52,495 nt of DNA, from contig DAIUFH010000006.1 of assembly GCA_036844705.1 (NCBI GenBank), positions 1 through 52,495 on the forward strand. The letters run 5' to 3'. Positions 16,489-25,329 of the stretch are shown here, in pieces. The translations under genes were made by a program, and so were the position numbers. This DNA is from DAIUFH01 sp036844705. Lineage in GTDB: Bacteria; Bacillota; Clostridia; Tissierellales; Tissierellaceae. Position 1 is the first letter of the stretch; every line of letters begins with the position of its first letter. The notes under the pieces were generated by a model. It made no database searches. It had not been told where the DNA came from and was given only the letters and a program-made list of their open reading frames with translations.

Positions 16489-17646
16489 ATGATTTTAATA
16501 AAAAATGCTGAAGTTTATGCTCCGAAATACTTGGGTAAAAAAGATATATTAATTGAAGGAACTAAGGTTAAAAAAATTGCTGATTATATTGAAATAAATT
16601 TACCTGATAATTTAGTTGAAACAATTGATTTGTCAGATAAGATTTTAATTCCCGGTTTGATCGATCAACATGTACATATTACTGGAGGTGGTGGAGAAGC
16701 CGGACCAAGCTCTCGTGTTCCGGAATCAAACTTACGAGATTTCATCAGTTGTGGTGTAACTACGGTACTGGGTCTTATGGGTACTGATGGTATAAGCCGT
16801 AGCCTTGAAAATCTATATGCTAAGGCAAAGGCTTTGAATGAAGATGGAATTACCTGTTACATGTCTACCGGATCTTATAGTTATCCATCCGTAACATTAA
16901 CCGGTTCCGTTGAACGTGACATTTATTTAATTGATCTTTGTATTGGAGTAAAAATTGCAGTATCTGATCATAGAAGTTCAAATATTACTTCTGAAGAATT
17001 AATCCGTCTTGCAACTGAAGCACGTAGAGGAGGATTAATCTCGGGAAAATCAGGTATTGTCACTATGCATATGGGCAGTGGGAAAAAACGTCTTTCCCCT
17101 GTGTTAGCTGCAATAAAAGAATCTGATGTACCAGTGAAAAACTTCATACCTACACACGTTAATATGCGCAGTTCTGAGTTGTTGGAAGACTGTGTGGAAT
17201 TCGCTAAAATTGGTGGTACAATGGATTTTACAGCTGGGTTTTCAGCTGAAGATAATAGTACAGAAGCAGATAAAATCTTCCAACTTCTTGACAGAGGAGT
17301 TAAAGATAGCCTGATAACAGTATCAAGTGATGCATTTGGTAGTCAACCAAGATTTGATGAGGAAGGTAAATGTATTGGATTGACATATTCAACATCAAAT
17401 ACTTTGATGCAACTTCTAAATGCCTTGGTTTCCAAAGGAATGTCATTAGAACAAGCTCTGAAGTTCTTTACTGTTAATCCAGCCCGAGTATTGGGTTTGG
17501 AAGGTATCAAGGGAACTATTGGTGAGACTGCAGATGCTGATCTTGTTGTTCTTGATAGGGATATGAGAATTATAAGTGTTATGTCTAAAGGTAAAATCGC
17601 CATGGCTGATGAGAAAGTTATGATGAAAGGAAAGTTTGAATTATAA
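16489..17646 (+). CDS. iadA: Isoaspartyl dipeptidase (beta-aspartyl peptidase)
   Basis: A 385-residue metal-dependent amidohydrolase that hydrolyses beta-aspartyl (isoaspartyl) dipeptides arising from protein damage or cyanophycin-like polymers. Visible are the metal motif IDQHVHITGGGGEAG, VTTVLGLMGTDG, the conserved YSYPSVTLTGS region, HMGSGK, IPTHVNM and the Asp ligand in VSSDAFGSQPRF. AAGGAGAAAATT sets ATG 16489; a longer in-frame ATG at 16423 overlaps the previous stop and encodes a low-complexity tail unlike the family. It lies fourth in the operon headed by the YfcC carrier. Confidence 0.93.
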   Translation: MILIKNAEVYAPKYLGKKDILIEGTKVKKIADYIEINLPDNLVETIDLSDKILIPGLIDQHVHITGGGGEAGPSSRVPESNLRDFISCGVTTVLGLMGTDGISRSLENLYAKAKALNEDGITCYMSTGSYSYPSVTLTGSVERDIYLIDLCIGVKIAVSDHRSSNITSEELIRLATEARRGGLISGKSGIVTMHMGSGKKRLSPVLAAIKESDVPVKNFIPTHVNMRSSELLEDCVEFAKIGGTMDFTAGFSAEDNSTEADKIFQLLDRGVKDSLITVSSDAFGSQPRFDEEGKCIGLTYSTSNTLMQLLNALVSKGMSLEQALKFFTVNPARVLGLEGIKGTIGETADADLVVLDRDMRIISVMSKGKIAMADEKVMMKGKFEL

Positions 17647-17746
17647 TCAATCAACTAATAAGTTCACCAAGTTTTATGGGAAAATATGATATAATATAAT
17701 TACTAACACAGTTTTATTTCCGTAAGTGTAAATGGAGGTGAATAAT

Positions 17747-18853
17747 ATGCAGCAATTTTATTACTCTTTTAGTAAAAATGATATAAATCTAAAACAGTAT
17801 ATTTATAAGATTGGTTCATTTCATTATAATTGGCATAAAGAGCTGGAATTACTCACGGTTGTTAATGGGGAAGTGGAAGTGTGTACAGATGGAACAAGTA
17901 AAGTTCTTAAAACGGATGATATTATATTAATCAATTCAAATAAGGGTCATGCAACGTTGGCAAAAAAGCCGAATAGTATTGCTATGGTATTGCATATAGA
18001 TCCTGAATTTTTAAAGAGTTATTATGAGAATGTAGAGAATTTATATTTTGATTGTTGCTCTAATAAGGAAAATAGATATGATAAACAGTTTATACTAATT
18101 AGGGCTTATCTTTCGGAAATGATCCTAAGTCATACTAAACAACCTCTTGAACAAACTCCTGGGTTAAAGTTGCTTTTTGGACGTGCTTATTATTCATTAT
18201 TACACACTATTGTTTTGTATTATCCTCCTAAAGAAGTTAAATCAACGGTATTTATGCTTAGCAACAAAAGAATTGAGGCTATTGGCAAGATGGTCAGATA
18301 TATTGATAAGAATTATAGGCGGAAGATAACTTTAGACGACTTATCTGAAGTAAGCCAATATAATAGAAATTACATCTCTCAGCTTTTCAAAGTGAATATA
18401 GGTATTAACTTTTACGACTATTTAACGAGGATTAGGTTGAGAGAGGCGACCTATGAATTGGGTCGAACAAACAAAACTATATCAGAAATCGCACTCTCCA
18501 ATGGATTCTCTGATATAAAGGCTTTCAATAAAGCTTTTAAGTCTAACTTTGGGAAAACACCTACAGAATACCGAAATCAATTAAATGAGGATATAACTAA
18601 AAATGATATTTATTTTAAAAAAGAATTTCTACCATCTAACGATGAAGATGTGAATAAAAAATTAATGCAATATGTAGTGGAGAAAAACGCTTATTATATA
18701 GATGATTCTCAAGACATTCAATCAAATTACATGAATACATATAAATCTGTTCAACTAAAATCAGAAATGTCAATTAGGCTTAAAGAAATGGCTAATGATT
18801 TAAAACAGACGACTTATTCCTTGGAAAAAATTATTACGAGCATATCAGAATAA
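17747..18853 (+). CDS. AraC-family regulator with cupin N-terminus and C-terminal extension
   Basis: A 368-residue regulator. Residues 1-110 resemble an AraC-type cupin sensor (HYNWHKELELLTVVNGEVEV). Residues about 180-277 form the double helix-turn-helix, ending with SDIKAFNKAFKSNFGKTP TEYR, the AraC signature. An extra ~90 residues follow the DNA-binding domain, rich in polar helices, which is unusual because the HTH normally ends the protein. GGAGGTGA selects ATG 17747 rather than ATG 17732, which overlaps the binding site. It lies between the iadA operon and the fumarase/TRAP operon, both on the same strand, so either could be its target. Confidence 0.87.
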   Translation: MQQFYYSFSKNDINLKQYIYKIGSFHYNWHKELELLTVVNGEVEVCTDGTSKVLKTDDIILINSNKGHATLAKKPNSIAMVLHIDPEFLKSYYENVENLYFDCCSNKENRYDKQFILIRAYLSEMILSHTKQPLEQTPGLKLLFGRAYYSLLHTIVLYYPPKEVKSTVFMLSNKRIEAIGKMVRYIDKNYRRKITLDDLSEVSQYNRNYISQLFKVNIGINFYDYLTRIRLREATYELGRTNKTISEIALSNGFSDIKAFNKAFKSNFGKTPTEYRNQLNEDITKNDIYFKKEFLPSNDEDVNKKLMQYVVEKNAYYIDDSQDIQSNYMNTYKSVQLKSEMSIRLKEMANDLKQTTYSLEKIITSISE

Positions 18854-18917
18854 AATTTCGATAACGTTTTCCTAACTATTTACCCCTGGGAAATATTTAG
18901 ATAATAATCAATAAATA

Positions 18918-18974
18918 AACTCTCAAAACTTCCTTTCTCTTGTAATTTAAAACAAAAGGCTAAGGGAGTTTTTT
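18918..18974 (+). terminator. Probable intrinsic terminator after the AraC gene
   Basis: AACTCTC (18918-18924) pairs with GGGAGTT (18964-18970) followed by TTTT, with inner CCTTT/AAAGG pairing. The loop is long, so confidence is moderate. The rest of 18854-19140 holds a cre-like box ATAACGTTTTCCT (18861-18873) and no obvious promoter. Confidence 0.45.
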
Positions 18975-19140
18975 CATATACAAAATTTAATTTGTCATTG
19001 AAGAAATATTTCAAAAATTCTGCAGTGTCGTATTATCATATTAATTTTTGGATAGACAGTGCCTATGCAATTTGTTAAATTTTAACTACATTAAAGTATA
19101 TAGATTTAGTTGTCAATAATTTTATAGGGAGGATGAGAGA

Positions 19141-20040
19141 ATGAATAATGTAAGTGCTATAGAACAGTTAATAGATATTGTAGCTGATTTTACTGTATTA
19201 GTAGGAAAAAAGCTTCCTAATGATGTAACTGCCAAGCTAAGAGAATTGAAAGAGGAAGAAACTGTTCAAATGGCTAAAATGATTTATGAAGCTATGGAGA
19301 AAAATCAGGAATTGGCTTATGAGCTTAATCGCCCATCTTGCCAAGATACAGGTGTAATTCAGATGTTTGTTCGTGCGGGATCAAAATTCCCATATCTTGA
19401 TGATCTTGCAAATGCTCTAAAGGATGCTGTAGCTATTGCAACTAATAAGGCTCCTTTAAGACATAATGCTGTTGAAACTTTTGATGAGTTTAATACAGGT
19501 ACTAATACTGGAACTGATGCCCCATGGCTATATTGGAATGTTATTCCTAATAGTGACAAGCTAGAGTTGGATGTTTATATGGCCGGCGGAGGTTGTTCAC
19601 TTCCAGGTCAAGGCAAGACCTTAATGCCAGGTGAGGGATATGAGGGTGTAGTTAAATTTGTTTTAGATGTTATGACATCATATGGATTAAATGCGTGTCC
19701 TCCTTTATTAGTGGGAGTAGGAATTGGTACATCAATTGACTCAGCTTCATATATGTCAAAACGTGCACTTATGCGTCCTGTTGGTAGTCATAATGGTAAC
19801 CCAAAAGCTGCACAACTTGAAGATGAAATGGCTGTAGCAATAGATTCAATTGGACTTGGACCACAAGGATTAAGAGGCACGAGATCTGTTATGGGCGTTA
19901 ATATTGAAAATTCAGCTCGCCATCCTTCGGTAATTTCAGTTGCTGTCAATGTGGGATGCTGGTCTCATCGTAGAGGAACAATAAGAATTAATAGTGACTT
20001 AAGCTATGAAATGTTAACACATAGGGAGGAGGAGATATAA
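19141..20040 (+). CDS. Class I fumarase / L-tartrate dehydratase-type alpha subunit (copy 1)
   Basis: A 299-residue oxygen-sensitive [4Fe-4S] hydro-lyase alpha subunit (fumarate hydratase N-terminal family). The likely cluster cysteines lie in RPSCQDTGVIQMF, GGGCSLPGQGK and NACPPLLVGVGIG. The family adds or removes water on dicarboxylates: fumarate/malate, tartrate, mesaconate or dimethylmalate types cannot be told apart by eye. AGGGAGGATGAGAGA lies ahead of the ATG. The stop overlaps the beta-subunit start by one base (TAATG). It heads a region with a TRAP transporter, a second copy of the enzyme, a LarA-family protein and a malic enzyme. Confidence 0.9.
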   Translation: MNNVSAIEQLIDIVADFTVLVGKKLPNDVTAKLRELKEEETVQMAKMIYEAMEKNQELAYELNRPSCQDTGVIQMFVRAGSKFPYLDDLANALKDAVAIATNKAPLRHNAVETFDEFNTGTNTGTDAPWLYWNVIPNSDKLELDVYMAGGGCSLPGQGKTLMPGEGYEGVVKFVLDVMTSYGLNACPPLLVGVGIGTSIDSASYMSKRALMRPVGSHNGNPKAAQLEDEMAVAIDSIGLGPQGLRGTRSVMGVNIENSARHPSVISVAVNVGCWSHRRGTIRINSDLSYEMLTHREEEI

Positions 20041-20654
20041 TGAAGAAAATCTTAAATACTCCAGTATCATCTGATGATTTGAAGGATATTAAAGTAGGAG
20101 ATGTGATTTACCTTAATGGACATATCGTAACATGCCGTGATGTAGCACATCGAAGATTGATTGAATATGGAAGGGAGTTGCCAGTAGATTTAAATGGAGG
20201 AGCTATTTTCCATGCTGGACCTATCGTTAGAAAAATTGAAGGTCAAGAAGACAAATACGAAATGGTATCAATAGGACCTACAACGAGTATGCGTATGGAG
20301 AAATTTGAAAAAGAGTTTATAAAGAAAACAGGTGTTAAGGTTATTGTCGGCAAGGGTGGTATGGGTCCAAATACAGAGGCTGGTTGCCGTGAAAATAAAG
20401 CGATTCATTGTGTATTTCCAGCTGGTTGTGCAGTAATCGCAGCTGAAACAGTAGAAGAAATTGAACATGCACATTGGATGGATTTAGGTATGCCTGAAGC
20501 ACTTTGGGTTAGTAGAGTAAAGGAATTTGGACCACTAATCGTATCCATAGATGCAGAAGGAAATAATTTGTTTGAACAGAATAAGATAACGTTCAATGAG
20601 CGTAAAGAAAAGGCTCTAGAGGATTTATATACAAAAGTTAAATTTATTAAATAG
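20040..20654 (+). CDS. Class I fumarase / L-tartrate dehydratase-type beta subunit (copy 1)
   Basis: A 204-residue beta subunit of the hydro-lyase encoded just upstream (fumarase C-terminal family). The family's features are seen: GDVIYLNGHIVTCRDVAHRR, NGGAIFHAGPIV, ISIGPTTSMRME-like (VSIGPTTSMRME), VGKGGMGPNT and VFPAGCAV. This subunit forms the swivelling domain that closes on the substrate. Translational coupling to the alpha gene is near certain. A 170-base gap with a cre box separates it from dctP, so this pair may have its own expression level. Confidence 0.9.
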   Translation: MKKILNTPVSSDDLKDIKVGDVIYLNGHIVTCRDVAHRRLIEYGRELPVDLNGGAIFHAGPIVRKIEGQEDKYEMVSIGPTTSMRMEKFEKEFIKKTGVKVIVGKGGMGPNTEAGCRENKAIHCVFPAGCAVIAAETVEEIEHAHWMDLGMPEALWVSRVKEFGPLIVSIDAEGNNLFEQNKITFNERKEKALEDLYTKVKFIK

Positions 20655-20705
20655 GCTTCTTTTGTATAGGTGGGGAAATAGTATTAGTAGCATATTTAAT
20701 GCTAA

Positions 20706-20723
20706 ATTGCAAACGTTATCATT
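20706..20723 (+). promoter_or_regulatory. Catabolite-responsive element (cre) ahead of the TRAP transporter
   Basis: The 18 bases ATTGCAAACGTTATCATT match every fixed position of the Gram-positive cre consensus WWTGNAANCGNWNNCAWW. The site is about 100 bases upstream of dctP. CcpA-type carbon catabolite control of uptake of a secondary carbon source would be expected; binding is inferred. Confidence 0.65.
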
Positions 20724-20824
20724 GCAAGAAACAATATCTATAATCTAAATTACAAGAAGATAATTAAAATTATTTCTTTGTAAGGTTAAATAACATAGTA
20801 TTTTATATTAAAGGGAGGAAAAAA

Positions 20825-21859
20825 ATGAAACTTAAAAAAATCGTTATTGTAGTATTGACATTTGTTCTATGCTTTTCATTAATAGCATGTAGTGGTGGTA
20901 CAAGTAGTACAGGAAGTACAGGAAGTACAGGAAGTGAAGGCAGCACTAAAGATAAAATTACACTAAAATTAAATCATGTTGGGGCAACAACACATCCGTA
21001 TCATGCCGGGTCAGAGAAGTTTGCGGAATTAGTAAGTGAAAAATCCAATGGTAGCATTGAAGTTCAAGTATTTCCTGCATCACAAATCGCTTCAGGAGCA
21101 AAAGCAATAGAATTTGTTCAAATGAATACACTTGATATTGCATTGGAATCGACAATGTCACTTAGCAATTTTGTCCCTGAGATAGATGTATTAAATATGC
21201 CTTTCTTATTTAAAGATGCAGAGGAAGCATATAAGGTTTTAGATGGAGAAGCTGGTCAAAAACTTGCTGCCAAATCTGAAGAATACGGATTTAAGATATT
21301 AGGTTGGTGGTACAATGGCTTTAGAGATATGAGTAACTCCAAAGGATCTATAGAAACACCAAAAGACATGTCAGGACTAAAATTTAGAATACCTGAAAGT
21401 GAAGTATTCAGAAGTGCATTTGAAGCACTTGGAGCACTTCCTACATCCATGCCTGTATCAGAAGTATTTACAGCAATTCAATTAGGCACCGTAGATGGTC
21501 AGGAAAATCCAGCGGCAAATTATATAAATAACAGGTTTAATGAAGTTAATAAATACTATTCAGAAACTCATCATATTTTCACAGCAGAACCACTAATTAT
21601 GAGTAAAGAAAAATTTGATTCTTTTAGTTCAGAACAGCAACAAGTTTTACTAGATGCTGCAAAAGAAGCAGGACTTTATCAAAGAGAATTAGGAATAGAA
21701 GACGAAAATAATTTGTTAGAACAAATAAGAAATATGGAAGATGTAATATATAATAAACCTTCTGATATGCAAGTATTTAGAGATGCTGTTGAGTCTGTAT
21801 ACGAAAAGTTTAGTGAGTCACTCGGCGAATATTTTGACTTAATTGAATCTAGTAAATAA
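20825..21859 (+). CDS. dctP: TRAP transporter solute-binding lipoprotein (DctP family)
   Basis: A 344-residue extracellular substrate-binding lipoprotein. The signal peptide ends in the lipobox LIAC (Cys about 22), followed by a Gly/Ser/Thr-rich spacer containing repeated STGSTGS units. The mature part shows TRAP binding-protein motifs: FPASQIASGAKAIEFVQMNT, NMPFLFKD, GLKFRIPESEVF and the conserved TVDGQENPAANY. That last region carries the residues that grip a carboxylate. Neighbouring fumarase and malic enzyme genes suggest a C4 hydroxy-dicarboxylate. AAAGGGAGGAAAAA lies before the ATG. A strong hairpin follows the stop. Confidence 0.93.
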   Translation: MKLKKIVIVVLTFVLCFSLIACSGGTSSTGSTGSTGSEGSTKDKITLKLNHVGATTHPYHAGSEKFAELVSEKSNGSIEVQVFPASQIASGAKAIEFVQMNTLDIALESTMSLSNFVPEIDVLNMPFLFKDAEEAYKVLDGEAGQKLAAKSEEYGFKILGWWYNGFRDMSNSKGSIETPKDMSGLKFRIPESEVFRSAFEALGALPTSMPVSEVFTAIQLGTVDGQENPAANYINNRFNEVNKYYSETHHIFTAEPLIMSKEKFDSFSSEQQQVLLDAAKEAGLYQRELGIEDENNLLEQIRNMEDVIYNKPSDMQVFRDAVESVYEKFSESLGEYFDLIESSK

Positions 21860-21875
21860 ACAGTACTTAAAATAT

Positions 21876-21915
21876 GGGCATTATCTATTAACTAATTACC
21901 TAATAGATAATGCCC
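21876..21915 (+). other. Intercistronic hairpin between dctP and dctQ
   Basis: GGGCATTATCTATTA (21876-21890) and TAATAGATAATGCCC (21901-21915) form a perfect 15-base-pair stem with a 10-base loop. No U-tract follows, so it is more likely an mRNA-stabilising or partial attenuating element that raises dctP expression over the membrane subunits than a full terminator. Confidence 0.75.
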
Positions 21916-21932
21916 TAATATGGGGTGATTTT

Positions 21933-22424
21933 ATGAAGAACATTGATAGTATTTTCAAGAAATTCGATAAGGCATTTGAATTTGCATCAGCAATAATATT
22001 ATCTGTAATGGTTTTATCTATAACTTTACAGGTTGTTTTTAGAGTGTTAAATAAGCCATTAGCGTGGTCAGTTGAGCTTAGCCAATATTTATTTGTTTGG
22101 CTTACCTTTATTGCAGGTTATGTTGGTGCTAGGAGAGGACAACATATAGGTGTAGAGTATTTCCATACTCATACCCCAAGACCTATAGGCAACTTTTTAA
22201 AATTTATAAGTAATTTATTACCAGCAATGTATTTTGGCGTAATATTTTATTATTGCGTTTCTTTGTGGTCAAAGCTAATGGCTCAGAAGACGGCCATGCT
22301 TAAAATACCTATGGCATTTGTATACTTAGGTATGATGATTGGATTATTCATGATGGCAATTTTTTATTTGTACTTAGCATTAAAAGTTTACCTTGATAAA
22401 GAAAAAGAAACCAAGGAGGTGTAA
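21933..22424 (+). CDS. dctQ: TRAP transporter small membrane subunit (DctQ family)
   Basis: A 163-residue membrane protein with four hydrophobic helices, the family's usual size. Typical features are QVVFRVLNKPLAWSVELSQY LFVWLTF and GYVGARRGQHIGVE. GGGGTGATTTT fixes ATG 21933; an earlier in-frame ATG at 21843 would overlap dctP and read through the hairpin. It partners DctM encoded four bases downstream and the DctP lipoprotein upstream in sodium-driven uptake. Confidence 0.92.
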   Translation: MKNIDSIFKKFDKAFEFASAIILSVMVLSITLQVVFRVLNKPLAWSVELSQYLFVWLTFIAGYVGARRGQHIGVEYFHTHTPRPIGNFLKFISNLLPAMYFGVIFYYCVSLWSKLMAQKTAMLKIPMAFVYLGMMIGLFMMAIFYLYLALKVYLDKEKETKEV

Positions 22425-22427
22425 AGA

Positions 22428-23717
22428 ATGTTAGTATGGTTATTTGGTTCATTTGGTGTATTATTAGCAATTGGTGTTCCTATTGCAGTTTGTTTAGGGC
22501 TTGCTGCAATACTGGCATTAGTTATGACAGGAACTAATGTATCGCTTATTGTAGCAGCTCAAACTATGTTTAATGGTGTAAACTCTTATTCTTTGATGGC
22601 TATACCATTTTTTATATTATGTGGAAACATGATGAGTGGTGGTGGATTATCTAAAAAATTGGTTGATTTTATAAAGATATTCTTAGGAAGAATTAAGGGT
22701 GGGTTATCTATTGTAACTATAGTAGCTTCTATGTTCTTTGCAGCTATATCTGGATCCTGTCCTGCTACAACAGCTGCAATTGGTGGAGTTATGATACCAG
22801 AGATGAATAAAACTGGATATGACAAAAAATTTAGTGCTGCAACCGCTGCTGCAGGCGGAATCGTAGGACAAATAATCCCGCCTAGCATACCTATGGTAAC
22901 CTATGCAGTCTTAGCTGAAGTTTCAGTAAGTACACTTTTCTTGACTGGATTCGGTCCTGGTATCTTGCTTGGATTACTAATGATGGGATATGCATATTAT
23001 TATTCAAGAAAAAATAATGTGCCTGTTATAGATATAAAAATCAGTGGAAAAATTATTTGGGAAGGTTTTAAAGATAGTATTTGGGCATTGATTATGCCAG
23101 TAATTATTCTTGGTGGAATCTACAGTGGCCTTTTTACTCCTACGGAAGCTGGAGCAATTGCAGCAGTATACGGATTTTTGGTTGGAATGTTTGTATATAA
23201 ATCTTTAACCCTTGAGAAGTTGCCTAAGATTATTGTAGATACAGCTGTAGCGTCATCTGTTATTATGCTTATTATGGGAACTGTTGCAACATTTAATTAT
23301 GTATTGACAATAGGTCAAATACCTCAAATTATAGCAAATTCTTTATTAAGTCTAACAACTAATAAATATATAATATTGATATTGTTCAATATAGTTGTAC
23401 TAATTGCAGGTATGTTTATGAGTTCATCTGCCGCAATTGCATTGTTGACACCAATACTTTTACCTATATTGACAAGTGTAGGAATTAACAAATACTTAAT
23501 AGGTATTATTTTCATAGTTAATATGGGAATAGGAATGATAACACCTCCAGTAGGAAACTGCTTATATGTTGCTTGTAATATAGGTAATATAAAGTTTGAA
23601 CCTTTGGTAAAAGCTACAATGCCGTATGTTTGGGTTAGTATTATTGGTCTATTAATGATTACATTTATTGAGCCGATAAGTATGTTTTTAGTTTATCTCA
23701 TTGGTGCACCGATGTAG
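22428..23717 (+). CDS. dctM: TRAP transporter large permease subunit (DctM family)
   Basis: A 429-residue membrane protein with about 12 hydrophobic segments, forming the transport channel of the TRAP system. Diagnostic motifs are AIPFFILCGNMMSGGGL, SGSCPATTAAIGGVMIPEM, GIVGQIIPPSIPMV, FTPTEAGAIAAVYGF and GIGMITPPVGNCLYV. It begins three bases after dctQ and is followed 41 bases later by a second fumarase-type alpha subunit gene. Nothing unusual was seen in the protein itself. Confidence 0.94.
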   Translation: MLVWLFGSFGVLLAIGVPIAVCLGLAAILALVMTGTNVSLIVAAQTMFNGVNSYSLMAIPFFILCGNMMSGGGLSKKLVDFIKIFLGRIKGGLSIVTIVASMFFAAISGSCPATTAAIGGVMIPEMNKTGYDKKFSAATAAAGGIVGQIIPPSIPMVTYAVLAEVSVSTLFLTGFGPGILLGLLMMGYAYYYSRKNNVPVIDIKISGKIIWEGFKDSIWALIMPVIILGGIYSGLFTPTEAGAIAAVYGFLVGMFVYKSLTLEKLPKIIVDTAVASSVIMLIMGTVATFNYVLTIGQIPQIIANSLLSLTTNKYIILILFNIVVLIAGMFMSSSAAIALLTPILLPILTSVGINKYLIGIIFIVNMGIGMITPPVGNCLYVACNIGNIKFEPLVKATMPYVWVSIIGLLMITFIEPISMFLVYLIGAPM

Positions 23718-23758
23718 TTTGAAAATTTATAGTAATTCTTTTATATGGAGTTGATTAT

Positions 23759-24661
23759 ATGGATAAAGAACTAGCAAGAAATAGGATTGCAGATACGATG
23801 GAAAAGTTTTTACGATTAGGTGCAGTTAGATTACCTGATGATGTTTATAAAAAATTGAAAGAGTGTGAAGAAAAAGAAACCTCAGAAATGCAAAAAGTAC
23901 TTTATAAATCATATTTTGATAATTTAGATACAGCTTTTAAGAAAAACAGACCATGTTGTCAAGATACTGGACTTCTTCATTTTTATATTGAAGTAGGAAC
24001 TGAGTTTCCTTATATGGATATTTTAGAAGATGCTCTTAGAGAAGCAACAATAAATGCAACACAAAGCGTACCACTTAGACAAAATACGGTTAACTATTTT
24101 GAAGAGAAAAATACTGGTAATAATGTAGGTGAGAGGATTCCTTGGATACATTGGGATATTGTACCAGGTGGAGATAATCTTGAAATCATTCAATATTTTG
24201 CTGGTGGTGGTTGTGTTTTACCTGGCTGTGCTAAGGTTTTCAAACCGTCCGATGGTTACGAAGCAATAGTAGAATATGTATTTGATGCTGTTTCGGATTT
24301 AGGCATAAACGCATGTCCTCCATTGATAGTTGGAGTAGGACTTGGTCATAATATAGAAAATGCTGCACTTTTGTCTAAAAAGGCATATTTAAGACCTATT
24401 GGGACAAGTCATCATCATGAAAGAGGTAAAGAGTTAGAAGAAGCTCTGCTTGAAGGATTAAATAATCTTGGTATTGGGGCTCAGGGCATGAAGGGAAACT
24501 CAGTTGCAATGGCTGTAAATATTGAGTCTTCTGCAAGACATACAGCAACTATTGCAGTGGCAGTAAATGTTGCTTGTTATGCTCATAGAAGAGGTGTGAT
24601 TAAATTTTATAAAGATCTATCTTATGAAATTATGAATTACGAAGGGGCAGATATATCATGA
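23759..24661 (+). CDS. Class I fumarase / L-tartrate dehydratase-type alpha subunit (copy 2)
   Basis: A 300-residue paralogue of the protein at 19141. The probable [4Fe-4S] cysteines are in RPCCQDTGLLHFY, GGGCVLPGCAK and NACPPLIVGVGLG. It differs from copy 1 in the loop after the third cysteine (IGTSHHHERGKELEE versus VGSHNGNPKAAQLED), a region near the active site in this family, so the two copies may act on different substrates or stereoisomers (inferred). The stop overlaps the next gene by four bases (ATGA). Confidence 0.9.
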   Translation: MDKELARNRIADTMEKFLRLGAVRLPDDVYKKLKECEEKETSEMQKVLYKSYFDNLDTAFKKNRPCCQDTGLLHFYIEVGTEFPYMDILEDALREATINATQSVPLRQNTVNYFEEKNTGNNVGERIPWIHWDIVPGGDNLEIIQYFAGGGCVLPGCAKVFKPSDGYEAIVEYVFDAVSDLGINACPPLIVGVGLGHNIENAALLSKKAYLRPIGTSHHHERGKELEEALLEGLNNLGIGAQGMKGNSVAMAVNIESSARHTATIAVAVNVACYAHRRGVIKFYKDLSYEIMNYEGADIS

Positions 24662-25272
24662 AAAAGATAATAACAACTCCTATAAAATACGAAGACATTA
24701 AAGATTTAAACATTGGTGATATTGTTTATTTTACCGGATATTTAGTAACAGGAAGAGATGATGTTTATAATAGAGTAGTAAAAGAAGGATTAGAAAGTCC
24801 TTATGACTTTAGGGATGGGGCAATTTTACATTCAGGTCCTATTGTTGATGAGAGCGATGACAAGGATAAAATTATATCTATTGGTCCTACTTCCTCTATA
24901 AGAATGGAGGCAAATGCTGCTGAATTTATAGAAAAGACAGGCGTAAGAATACAGGTTGGTAAAGGTGGGATGGGCAAAAAAACAAGTGAGGCATGCAAAA
25001 AATTTGGAGCTATTCACTGTGTTTATCCTGGAGGATGTGCTGCATTAGCTGCTGATTATGTTGAAGAAGTTGAAACAGTTTACTGGAGAGAATTAGGAAT
25101 GCCTGAGGCAGAATGGGTTATGAAAGTGCGTGAATTTGGTCCTTTAATAGTATCTATTGATACTAGAGGAAGAAATATGTTCTTAGAGAATAAAGAGTTC
25201 TATAAGAAACATAAAGAAAGGTGTATGGAACCTATATTTGATATGGTAAAAGATTATATGTATATTGACTAA
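24658..25272 (+). CDS. Class I fumarase / L-tartrate dehydratase-type beta subunit (copy 2)
   Basis: A 204-residue beta subunit paired with copy 2 alpha by a four-base overlap. Conserved segments are GDIVYFTGYLVTGRDDVYNR, RDGAILHSGPIV, ISIGPTSSIRME, VGKGGMGKKT and VYPGGCAALAA. Same length as the copy 1 beta subunit, which points to duplication of the whole alpha-beta unit. It is followed 57 bases later by the LarA-family gene. Confidence 0.9.
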   Translation: MKKIITTPIKYEDIKDLNIGDIVYFTGYLVTGRDDVYNRVVKEGLESPYDFRDGAILHSGPIVDESDDKDKIISIGPTSSIRMEANAAEFIEKTGVRIQVGKGGMGKKTSEACKKFGAIHCVYPGGCAALAADYVEEVETVYWRELGMPEAEWVMKVREFGPLIVSIDTRGRNMFLENKEFYKKHKERCMEPIFDMVKDYMYID

Positions 25273-25329
25273 ATAAATATTTTTTAAATTTGTGCTATCG
25301 AATTAGAAATTGGATAAAGAGGTGAATTT

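Noticed and set aside
18854..19140. Sigma-A promoter for the first fumarase pair
   Set aside because: Candidate hexamers have spacers of 19 or 27 bases; none was convincing. Activation by the upstream AraC protein is possible but not shown.
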